Source: Campylobacter concisus UNSWCS (GTDB lineage: Bacteria; Campylobacterota; Campylobacteria; Campylobacterales; Campylobacteraceae). From it: a stretch of 64,000 nucleotides of DNA. Location of the stretch: NCBI RefSeq assembly GCF_000466685.1, contig NZ_ANNG01000010.1, positions 92,118-156,117 on the forward strand, in the 5' to 3' direction. The position numbers were made by a program, and so were the translations under genes. A model generated the notes under the pieces. That model was not told the origin of the DNA and searched no databases. It was given only the letters and a program-made list of their open reading frames with translations. Shown here one piece after another: positions 8,907 through 16,103 of this stretch (within the stretch, counting starts at the first letter, position 1; each line of letters starts with the position of its first letter).

Positions 8907-10106
8907 ATGCCAAAGATCAACCCTCCCTTAACGGATACAGCCATAAGAGCCTTAAAACCAAAAGATAAAGTTTATAAAAAGTCCGACGGACAAAATTTAT
9001 TTATATTTGTCGAGCCAAGTGGTCGTAAATTTTTTGCATTTGAGTATAAAAGCCCGCTTACATTAAAAATGCGTCGCATGGCATTAGGAAGATACCCAGA
9101 CCTTAGCCTCTCAGCCGCTAGAGAAAAGCGCAGAGAGTTGGCAGCTCAGATATTAGAGGGTGTCGATCCGCTCATAAGCAAGAGAAGCGAAAAAACGACA
9201 CTAAACGATATCGCTGCAAAATGGCTAGATATAAAATCCGCAAACATAACTCCAAACTACTTAAAAAAACAAAATTTGATTTTTAACAAGCACATTGCGC
9301 CATATTTAGGCGATCGGCCATTGGATAATATAAAAGCAGTAGAAATAATAGATGTATTAAAGATCATAGAAAAAGCTGGAAATTTAGAAACCATCAAGCG
9401 TGTATTTATCTTGCTAAATCAAATTTTTAGATACGCAGTCACCTATGAGATAATCGCTCACAATGTCGTAGCCGATATAAATTTCAAATACGCCTTTAAA
9501 ACCGCAAAGCCTAAAAATTTCCCTACTATCACAGATGAAAACGAGATACGCACGTTACTTGCGTCAGTAGATGGGTATAATGGCGACATAAAAACAAAAG
9601 TCGCATTAAAGCTTGCGATCTACACCGCCATGAGACCTTTTAACGTTAGAGCCGCCCAGTGGGATGAGTTTGATCTATCCGTTAAAATTTGGACGATTAA
9701 AGCGAACAAGATGAAAATGAAAGAGGCCTTTAGACTGCCTTTAGCTGATCAAGTAGTAAATTTATTAAAAGACTATGCCAAAATTTGCGGAAGCACTGAA
9801 GGCTATCTTTTCCCTAGCGCACTATCTAAAAGCCGTCCAATGAGCGAAAACACCTTAAACACAGCACTAAGGCGCATGGGATACGGCAAAGATGAGATCG
9901 TTTCTCACGGCTTTCGTGCGATGTTTTCTACTATGGCCAATGAAAAAAGAAATGAGCACGGTTGCCATGCCGACATTATCGAACGATGCCTTGCACACAA
10001 GGACAAGGATAAAGTAAGAGAAGCTTACAATAGAGCTCAAAATTTAGCAGATATGAGGATGCTGATGCAGTGGTGGGCGGATTATTTAGATGAGTTAGTA
10101 AAATAA
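8907..10106 (+). CDS. int: P4-type tyrosine integrase
   Basis: This 399-aa recombinase has an N-terminal arm-binding (DUF4102-type) region (residues ~1-90, containing DGQNLFIFVEPSGRKFFAF). A SAM-like core-binding domain lies at ~100-180. The catalytic domain carries Arg in YTAMRPFNVRAAQW, HGFRAMFST (HxxR), His in CLAHKDKDKV and the Tyr nucleophile in REAYNRA. It would recombine attP with the 3' end of ssrA, a classic target of P4-type integrases. RBS AAAGGAC lies 5-11 bases before the ATG. Confidence 0.96.
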   Translation: MPKINPPLTDTAIRALKPKDKVYKKSDGQNLFIFVEPSGRKFFAFEYKSPLTLKMRRMALGRYPDLSLSAAREKRRELAAQILEGVDPLISKRSEKTTLNDIAAKWLDIKSANITPNYLKKQNLIFNKHIAPYLGDRPLDNIKAVEIIDVLKIIEKAGNLETIKRVFILLNQIFRYAVTYEIIAHNVVADINFKYAFKTAKPKNFPTITDENEIRTLLASVDGYNGDIKTKVALKLAIYTAMRPFNVRAAQWDEFDLSVKIWTIKANKMKMKEAFRLPLADQVVNLLKDYAKICGSTEGYLFPSALSKSRPMSENTLNTALRRMGYGKDEIVSHGFRAMFSTMANEKRNEHGCHADIIERCLAHKDKDKVREAYNRAQNLADMRMLMQWWADYLDELVK

Positions 10107-10117
10107 TGCGTAAGATA

Positions 10118-10235
10118 TTATGTATTATTTTGCATAGGATAAAATTTAGAAAAACTTTTTTGCAAGGTTTGTGATGCCTTATGATTTTCAAATTCGCTAA
10201 AATGCTTTTCTGATTAAATCTAAATCGTTATCCAT
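10118..10235 (-). pseudogene. Relic of the 5' end of a portal gene, with its leader
   Basis: Read on the minus strand from ATG 10235, the sequence encodes MDNDLDLIRKAF and then stops. The intact portal gene at 44298 begins MNEDLNLIERAF. Skipping one base after the TTT codon restores a frame continuing EFENHKASQ... against portal DLEQHKNRF.... The upstream leader also matches: the same promoter-like motif (10276-10300) and a hairpin at the same position overlapping the start codon. Homology fades after roughly 20-35 codons. It appears to be a truncated, frameshifted second copy left by recombination. Confidence 0.65.
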
Positions 10236-10269
10236 CTAAACTCTCCGCTTTTTTGCGGATAGTTTAGAT
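10234..10269. promoter_or_regulatory. Inverted repeat: leader hairpin of the portal relic, possible bidirectional terminator
   Basis: ATCTAAACT and AGTTTAGAT form the outer stem, with an inner TCCGC/GCGGA stem around a T6 loop. It lies between the convergent int gene and the repressor operon, where a terminator would be expected. It is also at the exact position of the ribosome-site hairpin of the intact portal gene. Both roles are possible. Confidence 0.6.
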
Positions 10270-10275
10270 TATGAG

Positions 10276-10300
10276 TTTCCTAAAAAATGTATAAAGTTAT
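10276..10300 (-). promoter_or_regulatory. Late-type motif, copy A (ahead of the portal relic)
   Basis: On the minus strand this reads ATAACTTTATACATTTTTTA followed by GGAAA, matching the motif ahead of terL, portal and two other late genes. Here it directs transcription only into the relic and antisense to int. Its right edge touches the stop codon of the 10300-11472 gene. Confidence 0.6.
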
Positions 10301-11472
10301 TAATTTTTTGCGATATTTAGAGAATTACCTATTTTGTCATAAAGTTTCCTCAGACTTTCAGATGGAAGTAAATCTATAATTTTTTCTAAAAATGTTAAAC
10401 TTGGAATTTGCCCACTAGAATTTATTCTATCACTGGGATTAACACCGATAGCATCAGTAGCTATTTCTAAAAGCTTATCTCTCAATTCTATATTTCCAGA
10501 TTCCAATATAAGACGCTCAAAGCCAATATAAGATGACGCTAAGGCTTCTTTGTGCCTATATTCATCGGCTGTTTTCTTGTATTCAGAAATCTGTTGTGTT
10601 GAGTAATAAATAAAAAATCCACTAAATACCCACAATGGTAAACTTTTAAAAAAATCAACAAAACCAAAAGTGTTTAAATATATAGCTAAAATAAAATAAA
10701 ACAAGAAAGCAACAGCAAATGTTACTATAGCCCAATTAAAAATACGATTCCACTTTTCTACTTTCTTTTCCGTTATTCTTCTTTGTCTCATATATGCCCT
10801 AGCTAACCCAGCGGAAGTTGCGCCAGGAAGCAATGAATTTATCTTATTCTTTAAATTTTTAAAGTCATTTTCCCCATGTTCAATCATATTATTTACATAT
10901 TCTTTTTTTTCATCCAAAAAGTCTACCCATGACTTTTTATTGTTTTTTGGATCATTATCATCCGTAATCCCATTAAACACCTCGTCATAAAAATCTTTTA
11001 GCTCATTTATTTTATATTCCGATTCTTCTATTTCGCTACAAGCAGACTCGAGTTTAGAAACAATACCTTGTGTCTGGTTACCTTCGCTGTCTTTTTGTCC
11101 ATAAAAATTTATATATGTTTTTCTTATTTTTACAGCATCATTATTGGCTTGCCTTAAATTATTTAAAATACTACTCGAGTCTTTTAGTGCTATGCTCCTA
11201 TCGTCTATATCGTAAATTTCGCTATAAGCATTATTTATTTTTTCTTGGGAGTCTTTTACGTCATCCAAAATTTCGTCTATTTCTTCTTTTTTTGTAGCAA
11301 AATCACCATAGTTAGTATAAAAATTCTCAATATTAGAGACTGCTGTAGCAAAAGAGTTATTTTCTATCATATCCAACAATCCAGACAGTGCGGATATTTT
11401 TGTTTCATCTTTAAAAACAGAAATAAGTCTTTTTTGAACAACATCTATATTAGATTGTTTTTCATTGCCCAT
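10300..11472 (-). CDS. Coiled-coil membrane protein of the repressor operon, unknown function
   Basis: This 390-aa protein has residues ~1-215 that are strongly helical and charged, with heptad-like stretches (EEIDEILDDVKDSQEKINNAY; KLESACSEIEESEYKINEL). Two adjacent transmembrane segments follow (~245-268 and ~275-292, AIVTFAVAFLFYFILAIYL and PLWVFSGFFIYY). A cytosolic tail of ~90 residues ends the protein. There is no similarity I recognise. RBS AAGGAGAGG is next to the ATG. As the last gene of a lysogen-expressed operon it is a reasonable candidate for superinfection exclusion or defence, but this is position-based inference only. Confidence 0.75.
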   Translation of the reverse strand: MGNEKQSNIDVVQKRLISVFKDETKISALSGLLDMIENNSFATAVSNIENFYTNYGDFATKKEEIDEILDDVKDSQEKINNAYSEIYDIDDRSIALKDSSSILNNLRQANNDAVKIRKTYINFYGQKDSEGNQTQGIVSKLESACSEIEESEYKINELKDFYDEVFNGITDDNDPKNNKKSWVDFLDEKKEYVNNMIEHGENDFKNLKNKINSLLPGATSAGLARAYMRQRRITEKKVEKWNRIFNWAIVTFAVAFLFYFILAIYLNTFGFVDFFKSLPLWVFSGFFIYYSTQQISEYKKTADEYRHKEALASSYIGFERLILESGNIELRDKLLEIATDAIGVNPSDRINSSGQIPSLTFLEKIIDLLPSESLRKLYDKIGNSLNIAKN

Positions 11473-11572
11473 ATCCTCTCCTTTTTATATGTTTGTAATT
11501 CGCCATAATTTATTTCTATTCTCTAAACTTGCTTGCCTAGTTCCAATATGTATTCTAATTAAAATTTGAAAT

Positions 11573-12211
11573 TTATATTTTTTCATTTTTTGTAAAATCA
11601 TCAGGAATTTTATTTTGAATGCTGCTTTCTGATATATTCCCAGTATCTACTAAAGTATTGATTTCTGCATTAAGAACACGAGAGTTCTCTATTGCAACAT
11701 CATTTTCATTGTCAATAGATATAGTTTTTGCATTTATGTTATTTGTAATTTTATGTTGCATCCATTGTTCTTTAGTAAAATTTATCAATTTTTGCAATGA
11801 TAGAAAAACTATAGAGGTAAAATTTATTGATATAAAACCTACTGTAAAATTCATCAAAAACTCATAAAAAGATTCTTTCCCGTCGCCACCAATAGCTAGT
11901 ATAATAGATAAAATGATAGTTATGCAGCTACTTCGTATTAAGTCACGAGGTCTATAGTCTATATATGCTGCAAATAAATAAAATAAATAATATCCCACAT
12001 AATACTCATATTCTTTGCCAAAAATAATACGGCAAAGAATGGCTTCAATTAGCAAATAAAGTATAATATAGGATATGGTGGCTAATATTGTTTTTATTGT
12101 CTCTCTTGGTTTATAACCAATAAAAATTAAAACTAGATATATTAAAATAAATAGTAACACAGAAAAAGCAAGTAAAATAAAACCGAAATTTTGTAAAACC
12201 ACTTCTTTCAT
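11573..12211 (-). CDS. Polytopic membrane protein of the repressor operon, unknown function
   Basis: This 212-aa protein has four to five hydrophobic segments within residues 8-150 (LLAFSVLLFILIYLVLIFIG, ILATISYIILYLLIEAILC, YYLFYLFAAYI, ITIILSIILAIGG and FTVGFISINFTSIVFL). A polar, Asn/Ile-rich tail of ~60 residues follows. The tail does not contain the GGNNQIGN motif of the three preceding genes, although it is similarly rich in N, S and I. It begins 5 bases after the 12217-12555 gene and is probably co-transcribed. It is very AT-rich compared with core genes. Confidence 0.72.
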   Translation of the reverse strand: MKEVVLQNFGFILLAFSVLLFILIYLVLIFIGYKPRETIKTILATISYIILYLLIEAILCRIIFGKEYEYYVGYYLFYLFAAYIDYRPRDLIRSSCITIILSIILAIGGDGKESFYEFLMNFTVGFISINFTSIVFLSLQKLINFTKEQWMQHKITNNINAKTISIDNENDVAIENSRVLNAEINTLVDTGNISESSIQNKIPDDFTKNEKI

Positions 12212-12216
12212 TATCT

Positions 12217-12555
12217 CTATATCTTGTAATTATTCTGCGTATTATCGTTGCCGATTTGGTTGTTTCCACCAGTTATTATGATCGTGCGTCCATCTTCATC
12301 ATAAATTTTATGCTGTTCATCTTTTTTTGATCTATTCAGTCTGCGTCTTCTTCTGCTCATATATATTGAAAACAAAAAAGTCACTATCATAAAAAGTATC
12401 ATAGCCCCGAAAAGGCGATAATATAAGATCTGTGGATTTGGATGATAGAGTATATACAAAAAGAGATTATTCATCGCATCACGAGCTAAAATAGCACAAT
12501 GACCGATCCCGGCAAATATCGCTTCACAAAGCATTTTTAAAAATTCATCTATCAC
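12217..12555 (-). CDS. Single-span membrane protein with C-terminal GGNNQIGN motif
   Basis: This 112-aa protein has two hydrophobic stretches (residues ~8-35, weak, and ~45-65, LFGAMILFMIVTFLFSIYM). A positively charged block (RRRRRLNRSKK) indicates a cytosolic C-terminus. The last 20 residues are ITGGNNQIGNDNTQNNYKI, the motif shared with the next two upstream proteins. Its ATG overlaps the stop of the 12552-12929 gene by 4 bases, so the two are translationally coupled. A membrane segment with a terminal motif of this type would suit an effector recruited through motif-motif contacts; this is inference. Confidence 0.75.
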   Translation of the reverse strand: MIDEFLKMLCEAIFAGIGHCAILARDAMNNLFLYILYHPNPQILYYRLFGAMILFMIVTFLFSIYMSRRRRRLNRSKKDEQHKIYDEDGRTIIITGGNNQIGNDNTQNNYKI

Positions 12556-13111
12556 GCTTTACTTCCATTATTATTTTGAGTATTTCCGTTGCCTATTTGA
12601 TTGTTTCCACCGTGGATTTGTATGTTATATATTTTTGTATCGCCCCTCTTTTTTCTGCCAATTCCTTGAGAAAATTTTACCCACAGCCATACAGGATCAT
12701 CTTTATCTTTAATAACAAAATCAGCATCTAAAATTTCATGATATTCTATATCCAAAAATTCTAGAAATTCTTGAGCAGCCAACATTTTGTCATCTCCATA
12801 CCCTGCATTACTCTTAGCATCTTCTCTAAAAAGCATCAGCTCCTTTACCTCAAAGACACTTATTTCATTTTCGTTATCATTTACACTAAGACCGATGTTT
12901 TTTGTCCAGTATTTATCCTGCTCAAGCATTTTTACTCTCCTTTAGTAAATTTCTCTTTTTCTTCCTCTAGACGCTCGATAAATTTTCTAAGCATAGCGTT
13001 ACTGCCGTATTCATCAAAGAGCCTTACAAACTCGCTCCATATCTCGCCTCTCTCTTTTTCATTTGAACCATTGTTTTGTATATTTGAGTTGCCGATTTGA
13101 TTATTGCCACC
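12248..13111 (-). repeat. Three copies of a coding repeat for GGNNQIGN-x-N-x-QNN
   Basis: Core copies are at 12248-12270, 12589-12611 and 13089-13111, each within a different gene of one operon. The plus-strand core TTGCCGATTTGRTTGTTTCC varies at two to four positions. The conservation extends to both sides in the protein (N-x-Q-N-N follows the core). The copies are near the C-terminus in two proteins and between domains in the repressor. Confidence 0.85.
12552..12929 (-). CDS. Small soluble protein with C-terminal GGNNQIGN motif
   Basis: This 125-aa acidic protein has no membrane segment. The body (residues 1-90) includes DPVWLWVKFSQGIGRKKRG, and the C-terminus reads IHGGNNQIGNGNTQNN, close to identical with the motif in the membrane protein encoded next and in the repressor encoded before it. 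It is coupled to the next gene by an ATGA overlap and lies 2 bases after the repressor gene. No family is recognised. Confidence 0.72.
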   Translation of the reverse strand: MLEQDKYWTKNIGLSVNDNENEISVFEVKELMLFREDAKSNAGYGDDKMLAAQEFLEFLDIEYHEILDADFVIKDKDDPVWLWVKFSQGIGRKKRGDTKIYNIQIHGGNNQIGNGNTQNNNGSKA

Positions 13112-13318
13112 TGATATATTTATTCCGCTCTCTAGATATTCAGGCGTTACGTTTAGCTTTGTGGCGATTTCCAAAAGCCTCCCTCTCGGGATTTTTTTTC
13201 TATTTTTCCAATTATCGAGTGTTCCATATTGAATTTCTAAAATTTCACACATCTGCTTATCTGTTTTTACTCCGAGCACAGCGCGCATTCTCGCCAAAAT
13301 AGCTTCTAAATTTTCCAT
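12932..13318 (-). CDS. CI-like phage repressor with internal GGNNQIGN motif
   Basis: This 128-aa protein has a helix-turn-helix domain at residues ~5-65 (KTDKQMCEILEIQYGTLDNW... RGRLLEIATKLNVTPEYL) of the Bac/phage CI repressor type. The linker ISGGNNQIGNSNIQNN (about 69-84) follows, then a charged helix (EIWSEFVRLFDEY, EEEKEKF) probably for oligomerisation. There is no S24 peptidase or catalytic domain, so RecA-stimulated self-cleavage is not expected. It reads leftward from the divergent promoter region and is the probable lysogeny repressor. RBS AAAAGGATG precedes the ATG. Confidence 0.85.
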   Translation of the reverse strand: MENLEAILARMRAVLGVKTDKQMCEILEIQYGTLDNWKNRKKIPRGRLLEIATKLNVTPEYLESGINISGGNNQIGNSNIQNNGSNEKERGEIWSEFVRLFDEYGSNAMLRKFIERLEEEKEKFTKGE

Positions 13319-13357
13319 TTTTTCATCCTTTTAAGATAAAATTTGATATTATTACTC

Positions 13358-13386
13358 TTGACTTTACTATTATTTGATAGTATAAT
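13358..13386 (+). promoter_or_regulatory. Early promoter with overlapping operator palindrome
   Basis: TTGACT (13358-13363) and TATAAT (13381-13386) are separated by 17 bases, an almost consensus sigma70 promoter reading into the Cro-like gene. The spacer contains the inverted repeat TACTAT-TATTTG-ATAGTA (13365-13382), well placed for a repressor to block RNA polymerase. On the other strand, TAATAT near 13352 could serve as -10 for the repressor operon. Confidence 0.8.
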
Positions 13387-13470
13387 TCACTCATTAAAAA
13401 TAAAAACTTTTGATTTAGAGGCTTTAAAAACAAGCCTAAAAATTAAAACTTTTGTTTTAACCCTAGATTA

Positions 13471-13486
13471 TAGCCATTTTTGGCTA
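13471..13486. promoter_or_regulatory. Perfect hairpin in the early leader
   Basis: TAGCCA-TTTT-TGGCTA lies 15 bases before the ATG of the Cro-like gene, just upstream of its ribosome site. Together with a repeated AAAACTTTTG (near 13406 and 13445) it may be a second operator or an mRNA structure. Confidence 0.45.
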
Positions 13487-13500
13487 AAAAAGGACTATTC

Positions 13501-13764
13501 ATGAGGCGTAAAGCAAGTGATTACATCTCTCTAACCGAGGTCGGTGAAAGGCTCGAGGGCATTAGGCTGATTTTTGGACTAGATCTCGCGGAAATTTGCG
13601 AACTACTTGAAACTACAAAATACTTTTTTAACGAGGTCAAACGCGGCCGCAAGCTCATCCCCTACGAGTGGGTGATGAGACTTAGTGAAAAATACAACCT
13701 CAATCAAAACTGGATCTACCAAGGCGAAGGTGAAATTTTTAGTAAAAGGAGAAGCGATGTGTGA
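13501..13764 (+). CDS. Cro-like helix-turn-helix regulator
   Basis: This 87-aa protein carries one HTH region (residues ~10-70: TEVGERLEGIRLIFGLDLAEICELL..., WVMRLSEKYNLNQNWIYQGEG). The ending NQNWIYQGEG is typical of phage Cro/CI N-terminal domains. As the first gene rightward from the divergent operator it is the likely antagonist of the repressor. The ATG at 13501 has AAAAAGGA upstream; the TTG at 13480 lies within the leader hairpin and is less likely. Confidence 0.8.
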   Translation: MRRKASDYISLTEVGERLEGIRLIFGLDLAEICELLETTKYFFNEVKRGRKLIPYEWVMRLSEKYNLNQNWIYQGEGEIFSKRRSDV

Positions 13765-14245
13765 GTTTGAAAAACAAGAAGCCGTAAGGTCGTTTTTACA
13801 AACCGAGTTGGATAAATATAGGTTTGAGATTAGCGTCCTAGAAGCCAAGCTAAAGGATGCGAACGAGCGAAAACAAACCGCCCATATTATCTACCCAGAG
13901 GTCGTGGGCGTAGAGACGAAAGACGCCAGAGTCTTCCTAGAATACGCGTTAAAATACGTCCAATTGCCGCCGAGCGACGTAGTAGCGCGGCTACTAAAGT
14001 TTATGGACAAGCTAGACGGCGCGGACGAAACGCCGGGCAAGACCGCGACGGAGGCGGAGACGAAAACGGCGAAAGACGAAGTAAAAGCGGACGAAAAACT
14101 GGCCGCGAAGTCTCCCTCTCAGGTTCTTTACGAAACGGTCAGAGCCTTAAGGCGCTTTAGAGATTATGATGCCCGACGCGTGGTACTAGCTTTATACGGG
14201 TATTTCGTTACCGTCGAGGATGACTATTCTAAGCGTCGGTCTTAG
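13757..14245 (+). CDS. Unknown early protein, unusually GC-rich
   Basis: This 162-aa protein has a coiled-coil N-terminus (ELDKYRFEISVLEAKLKDANERKQ), an Ala/Glu/Lys/Thr-rich middle (ETPGKTATEAETKTAKDEVK) and a basic C-terminal helix (ALRRFRDYDARRVVLALYGY). The start ATG 13757 has AAAGGAGAAG upstream and overlaps the Cro-like gene by 8 bases. From about 13880 the sequence is clearly richer in G+C, with CG-rich codons unlike its neighbours, suggesting acquisition from another host. Confidence 0.65.
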   Translation: MCEFEKQEAVRSFLQTELDKYRFEISVLEAKLKDANERKQTAHIIYPEVVGVETKDARVFLEYALKYVQLPPSDVVARLLKFMDKLDGADETPGKTATEAETKTAKDEVKADEKLAAKSPSQVLYETVRALRRFRDYDARRVVLALYGYFVTVEDDYSKRRS

Positions 14246-14405
14246 TGGCAGTTTTGCCGCGCTCGTCGTCTTTAAAGATTGCGGCTTTGATATCGTTAAA
14301 AGCTTTAGCGATATCTCGCGCGAGTTCGTCTTTTTCGGACGGTTTAAAGGCGCCTTCTTGCGCGGCGAGCTTTACAAGTTCTAGGGCTATTTCGTATTCG
14401 TTCAT
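14229..14405 (-). CDS. Small convergent protein of 58 aa, unknown function
   Basis: Minus-strand frame from ATG 14405 to TAG 14229, beginning MNEYEIALELVKLAAQEG. It has a good ribosome site (AAAGGAG 8-14 bases upstream), is acidic-basic amphipathic, and is GC-rich like the gene it faces. Its 3' end overlaps the end of the 13757-14245 gene by 17 bases. It lies against the direction of the early operon, as expected for a recently inserted cassette or an antisense-regulated gene. Confidence 0.6.
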   Translation of the reverse strand: MNEYEIALELVKLAAQEGAFKPSEKDELARDIAKAFNDIKAAIFKDDERGKTATKTDA

Positions 14406-14458
14406 TGTTTTGGCTCCTTTGGGGTTTCGTTTCGTGATTTGATTAAAAAGGATTAAAA

Positions 14459-14569
14459 ATGACTGAGCAATTTGCCTTAAGCGTTATTGCCGTGGTTGTT
14501 TGTGCTTTTGTAGGCGGTGCTATGCTGACACTTGGCATATTAGCTTTGCTTTTTAAAAAAAGGGGCTAG
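14459..14569 (+). CDS. Small single-span membrane protein, 36 aa
   Basis: It is encoded from ATG 14459 to TAG 14567-14569 and starts MTEQFALSVIAVVVCAFVGG. One hydrophobic helix (residues ~5-31) is followed by KKRG. AAAAGGA lies 7 bases upstream, and the next gene starts 2 bases after its stop, so it fits the operon well. Function unknown. Confidence 0.6.
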   Translation: MTEQFALSVIAVVVCAFVGGAMLTLGILALLFKKRG

Positions 14570-14570
14570 C

Positions 14571-14963
14571 ATGAGTGCGATGAGGGAGTATATACGTGTA
14601 GATCACGCCAGCATACTTGAGACTTGCAAGAAAAATTTACAAAATTTAAGTTATTTAGACCGCAAGCATGACAGACATGATCGCTTTATGATATACGAGC
14701 ACGCCCTTTTTGTGAAACAAAACTACCTCTGCCCGCACTTTGATGAAGTGGCAGATACATACTATAAAGCCCTTGAATGTGCATCAAGTGAGAGCGAGAT
14801 AGCTGACTACGTCGCAAGACATACTGGCAAAAGTAAAGCCGCTATCTACTTTTACTTTAGGCGTTTTCGCTTCAAAAACCCCGAGTTTGCACAAGAGGTC
14901 ATAGAAGTTTTAAAGAAATTTATCAAAGAGAACAACCTCTTTGCGGATGTGGATGATGCATAA
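14571..14963 (+). CDS. Unknown early phage protein with a possible HTH
   Basis: This 130-aa, mostly helical protein has ESEIADYVARHTGKSKAAIYFYFRRFRF (residues ~84-111), which looks like a helix-turn-helix of the replication/regulatory type. The N-terminus is rich in D, H and R (RKHDRHDRF). The ATG at 14571 is preceded by AGGGGC. The gene overlaps the start of the methyltransferase gene by 8 bases. Confidence 0.65.
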   Translation: MSAMREYIRVDHASILETCKKNLQNLSYLDRKHDRHDRFMIYEHALFVKQNYLCPHFDEVADTYYKALECASSESEIADYVARHTGKSKAAIYFYFRRFRFKNPEFAQEVIEVLKKFIKENNLFADVDDA

Positions 14964-16098
14964 AATATCACTTGCTACTCTTTTTTCAGGTATAGGCGCA
15001 CCAGAATTTGCTGCCAAAAAAGTCTTTGATAGTGTAAAAATGATATTTGCCTGCGAGATAGACAAATTTGCTCGCAAAAGCTATCTAGCCAACCACGATG
15101 CTCCGCTAACTTTTTATGAGGGCATAAGAGACCTTGATGCCAAAGCTTACGCTGAGCAAATAGATATTTTGATCGGCGGTAGCCCTTGTCAAGACTTTTC
15201 AACAGCAGGGCAACGTGCAGGTGAGAATGGCGAGAGAGGCAACTTAATATGGCAATTTTACCGAATTGTTAGCGAAGCCCACCCTAAGGTATTCATCTAC
15301 GAAAACGTCAAAGGCTTTTTGTCAATAAATGGCGGCAAAAGTTATCAAAGTTTTTTAGATGCTTTGCGAGGGCTAGGCTATTTTTGCCACGCCGAGATTT
15401 TAAACACCAAAGACTACGGCATACCGCAAAATAGGGAGCGGCTCTATATCGTAGGCTTTTTAGATGCGCAAGAGTATCACGCATTCTGCATCGCTCCAAA
15501 AACTGGCTACAAACGACTGGCTGATTTTTTGGATACGAGTGTAGATGAAAAATACTTTTTGAGCGATAAGGCTTTAACGCATTTCCGTAGTAAGAACCCT
15601 AAATTTAACGGAAAATTCGAGCCTAAAAACGCAAACGAGAGTATCGCCAACACTCTCACTACAAAACCAAATCACCGTAGGACAGATACATTTATTAAAG
15701 TTGTAGGTGAGCTTGATATAAAAGGTGCGGACTGCATAAAACGCGTCTATGATACGGATGGGTTAGCTCCTACGCTCACTACTATGGGTGGAGGTGGCAG
15801 AGAGCCAAAGATTTTACAGCGCTCTAGAGGTTTTAATAAAGGCGCTGAGTTTGAGCTTTGCCCTACGATTAGCTCAAATAGTTTTGAACACAATAATTTA
15901 TTAAAGAACGAGCGCATACGCAAACTAACTCCCAAAGAGTGCTTACGCCTGCAAGGATTTCCTGAGGGCTTTAAAATCGTAGTGAGCGATACGCAGACTT
16001 ATAAACAAGCAGGAAATGCGATGAGCGTCAATATTATAAAGATGATATTTAAGCAAATTCAAAAAGCTAGCATCAAACAATTTAAACTGGTTAGATAG
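14956..16098 (+). CDS. DNA (cytosine-5) methyltransferase, orphan
   Basis: This ~380-aa C5 methyltransferase transfers methyl from AdoMet to cytosine. Motif I is LFSGIGAPE, motif IV GGSPCQDFS (nucleophilic Cys), motif VI YENVKGF, motif VIII QNRERLYIVG, motif IX KECLRLQGFP and motif X QAGNAMSV, in canonical order. The target recognition region lies at ~190-310. No restriction endonuclease gene is adjacent, so it probably protects phage DNA or marks it for replication. The ATG at 14956 (or 14953) overlaps the previous gene; the TTG at 14941 is less likely. Confidence 0.93.
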   Translation: MHKISLATLFSGIGAPEFAAKKVFDSVKMIFACEIDKFARKSYLANHDAPLTFYEGIRDLDAKAYAEQIDILIGGSPCQDFSTAGQRAGENGERGNLIWQFYRIVSEAHPKVFIYENVKGFLSINGGKSYQSFLDALRGLGYFCHAEILNTKDYGIPQNRERLYIVGFLDAQEYHAFCIAPKTGYKRLADFLDTSVDEKYFLSDKALTHFRSKNPKFNGKFEPKNANESIANTLTTKPNHRRTDTFIKVVGELDIKGADCIKRVYDTDGLAPTLTTMGGGGREPKILQRSRGFNKGAEFELCPTISSNSFEHNNLLKNERIRKLTPKECLRLQGFPEGFKIVVSDTQTYKQAGNAMSVNIIKMIFKQIQKASIKQFKLVR

Positions 16099-16103
16099 GC
16101 AAA

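Noticed and set aside
14245..14442. Plus-strand 65-codon frame
   Set aside because: It is the shadow of the better supported minus-strand 58-aa gene with a strong ribosome site.
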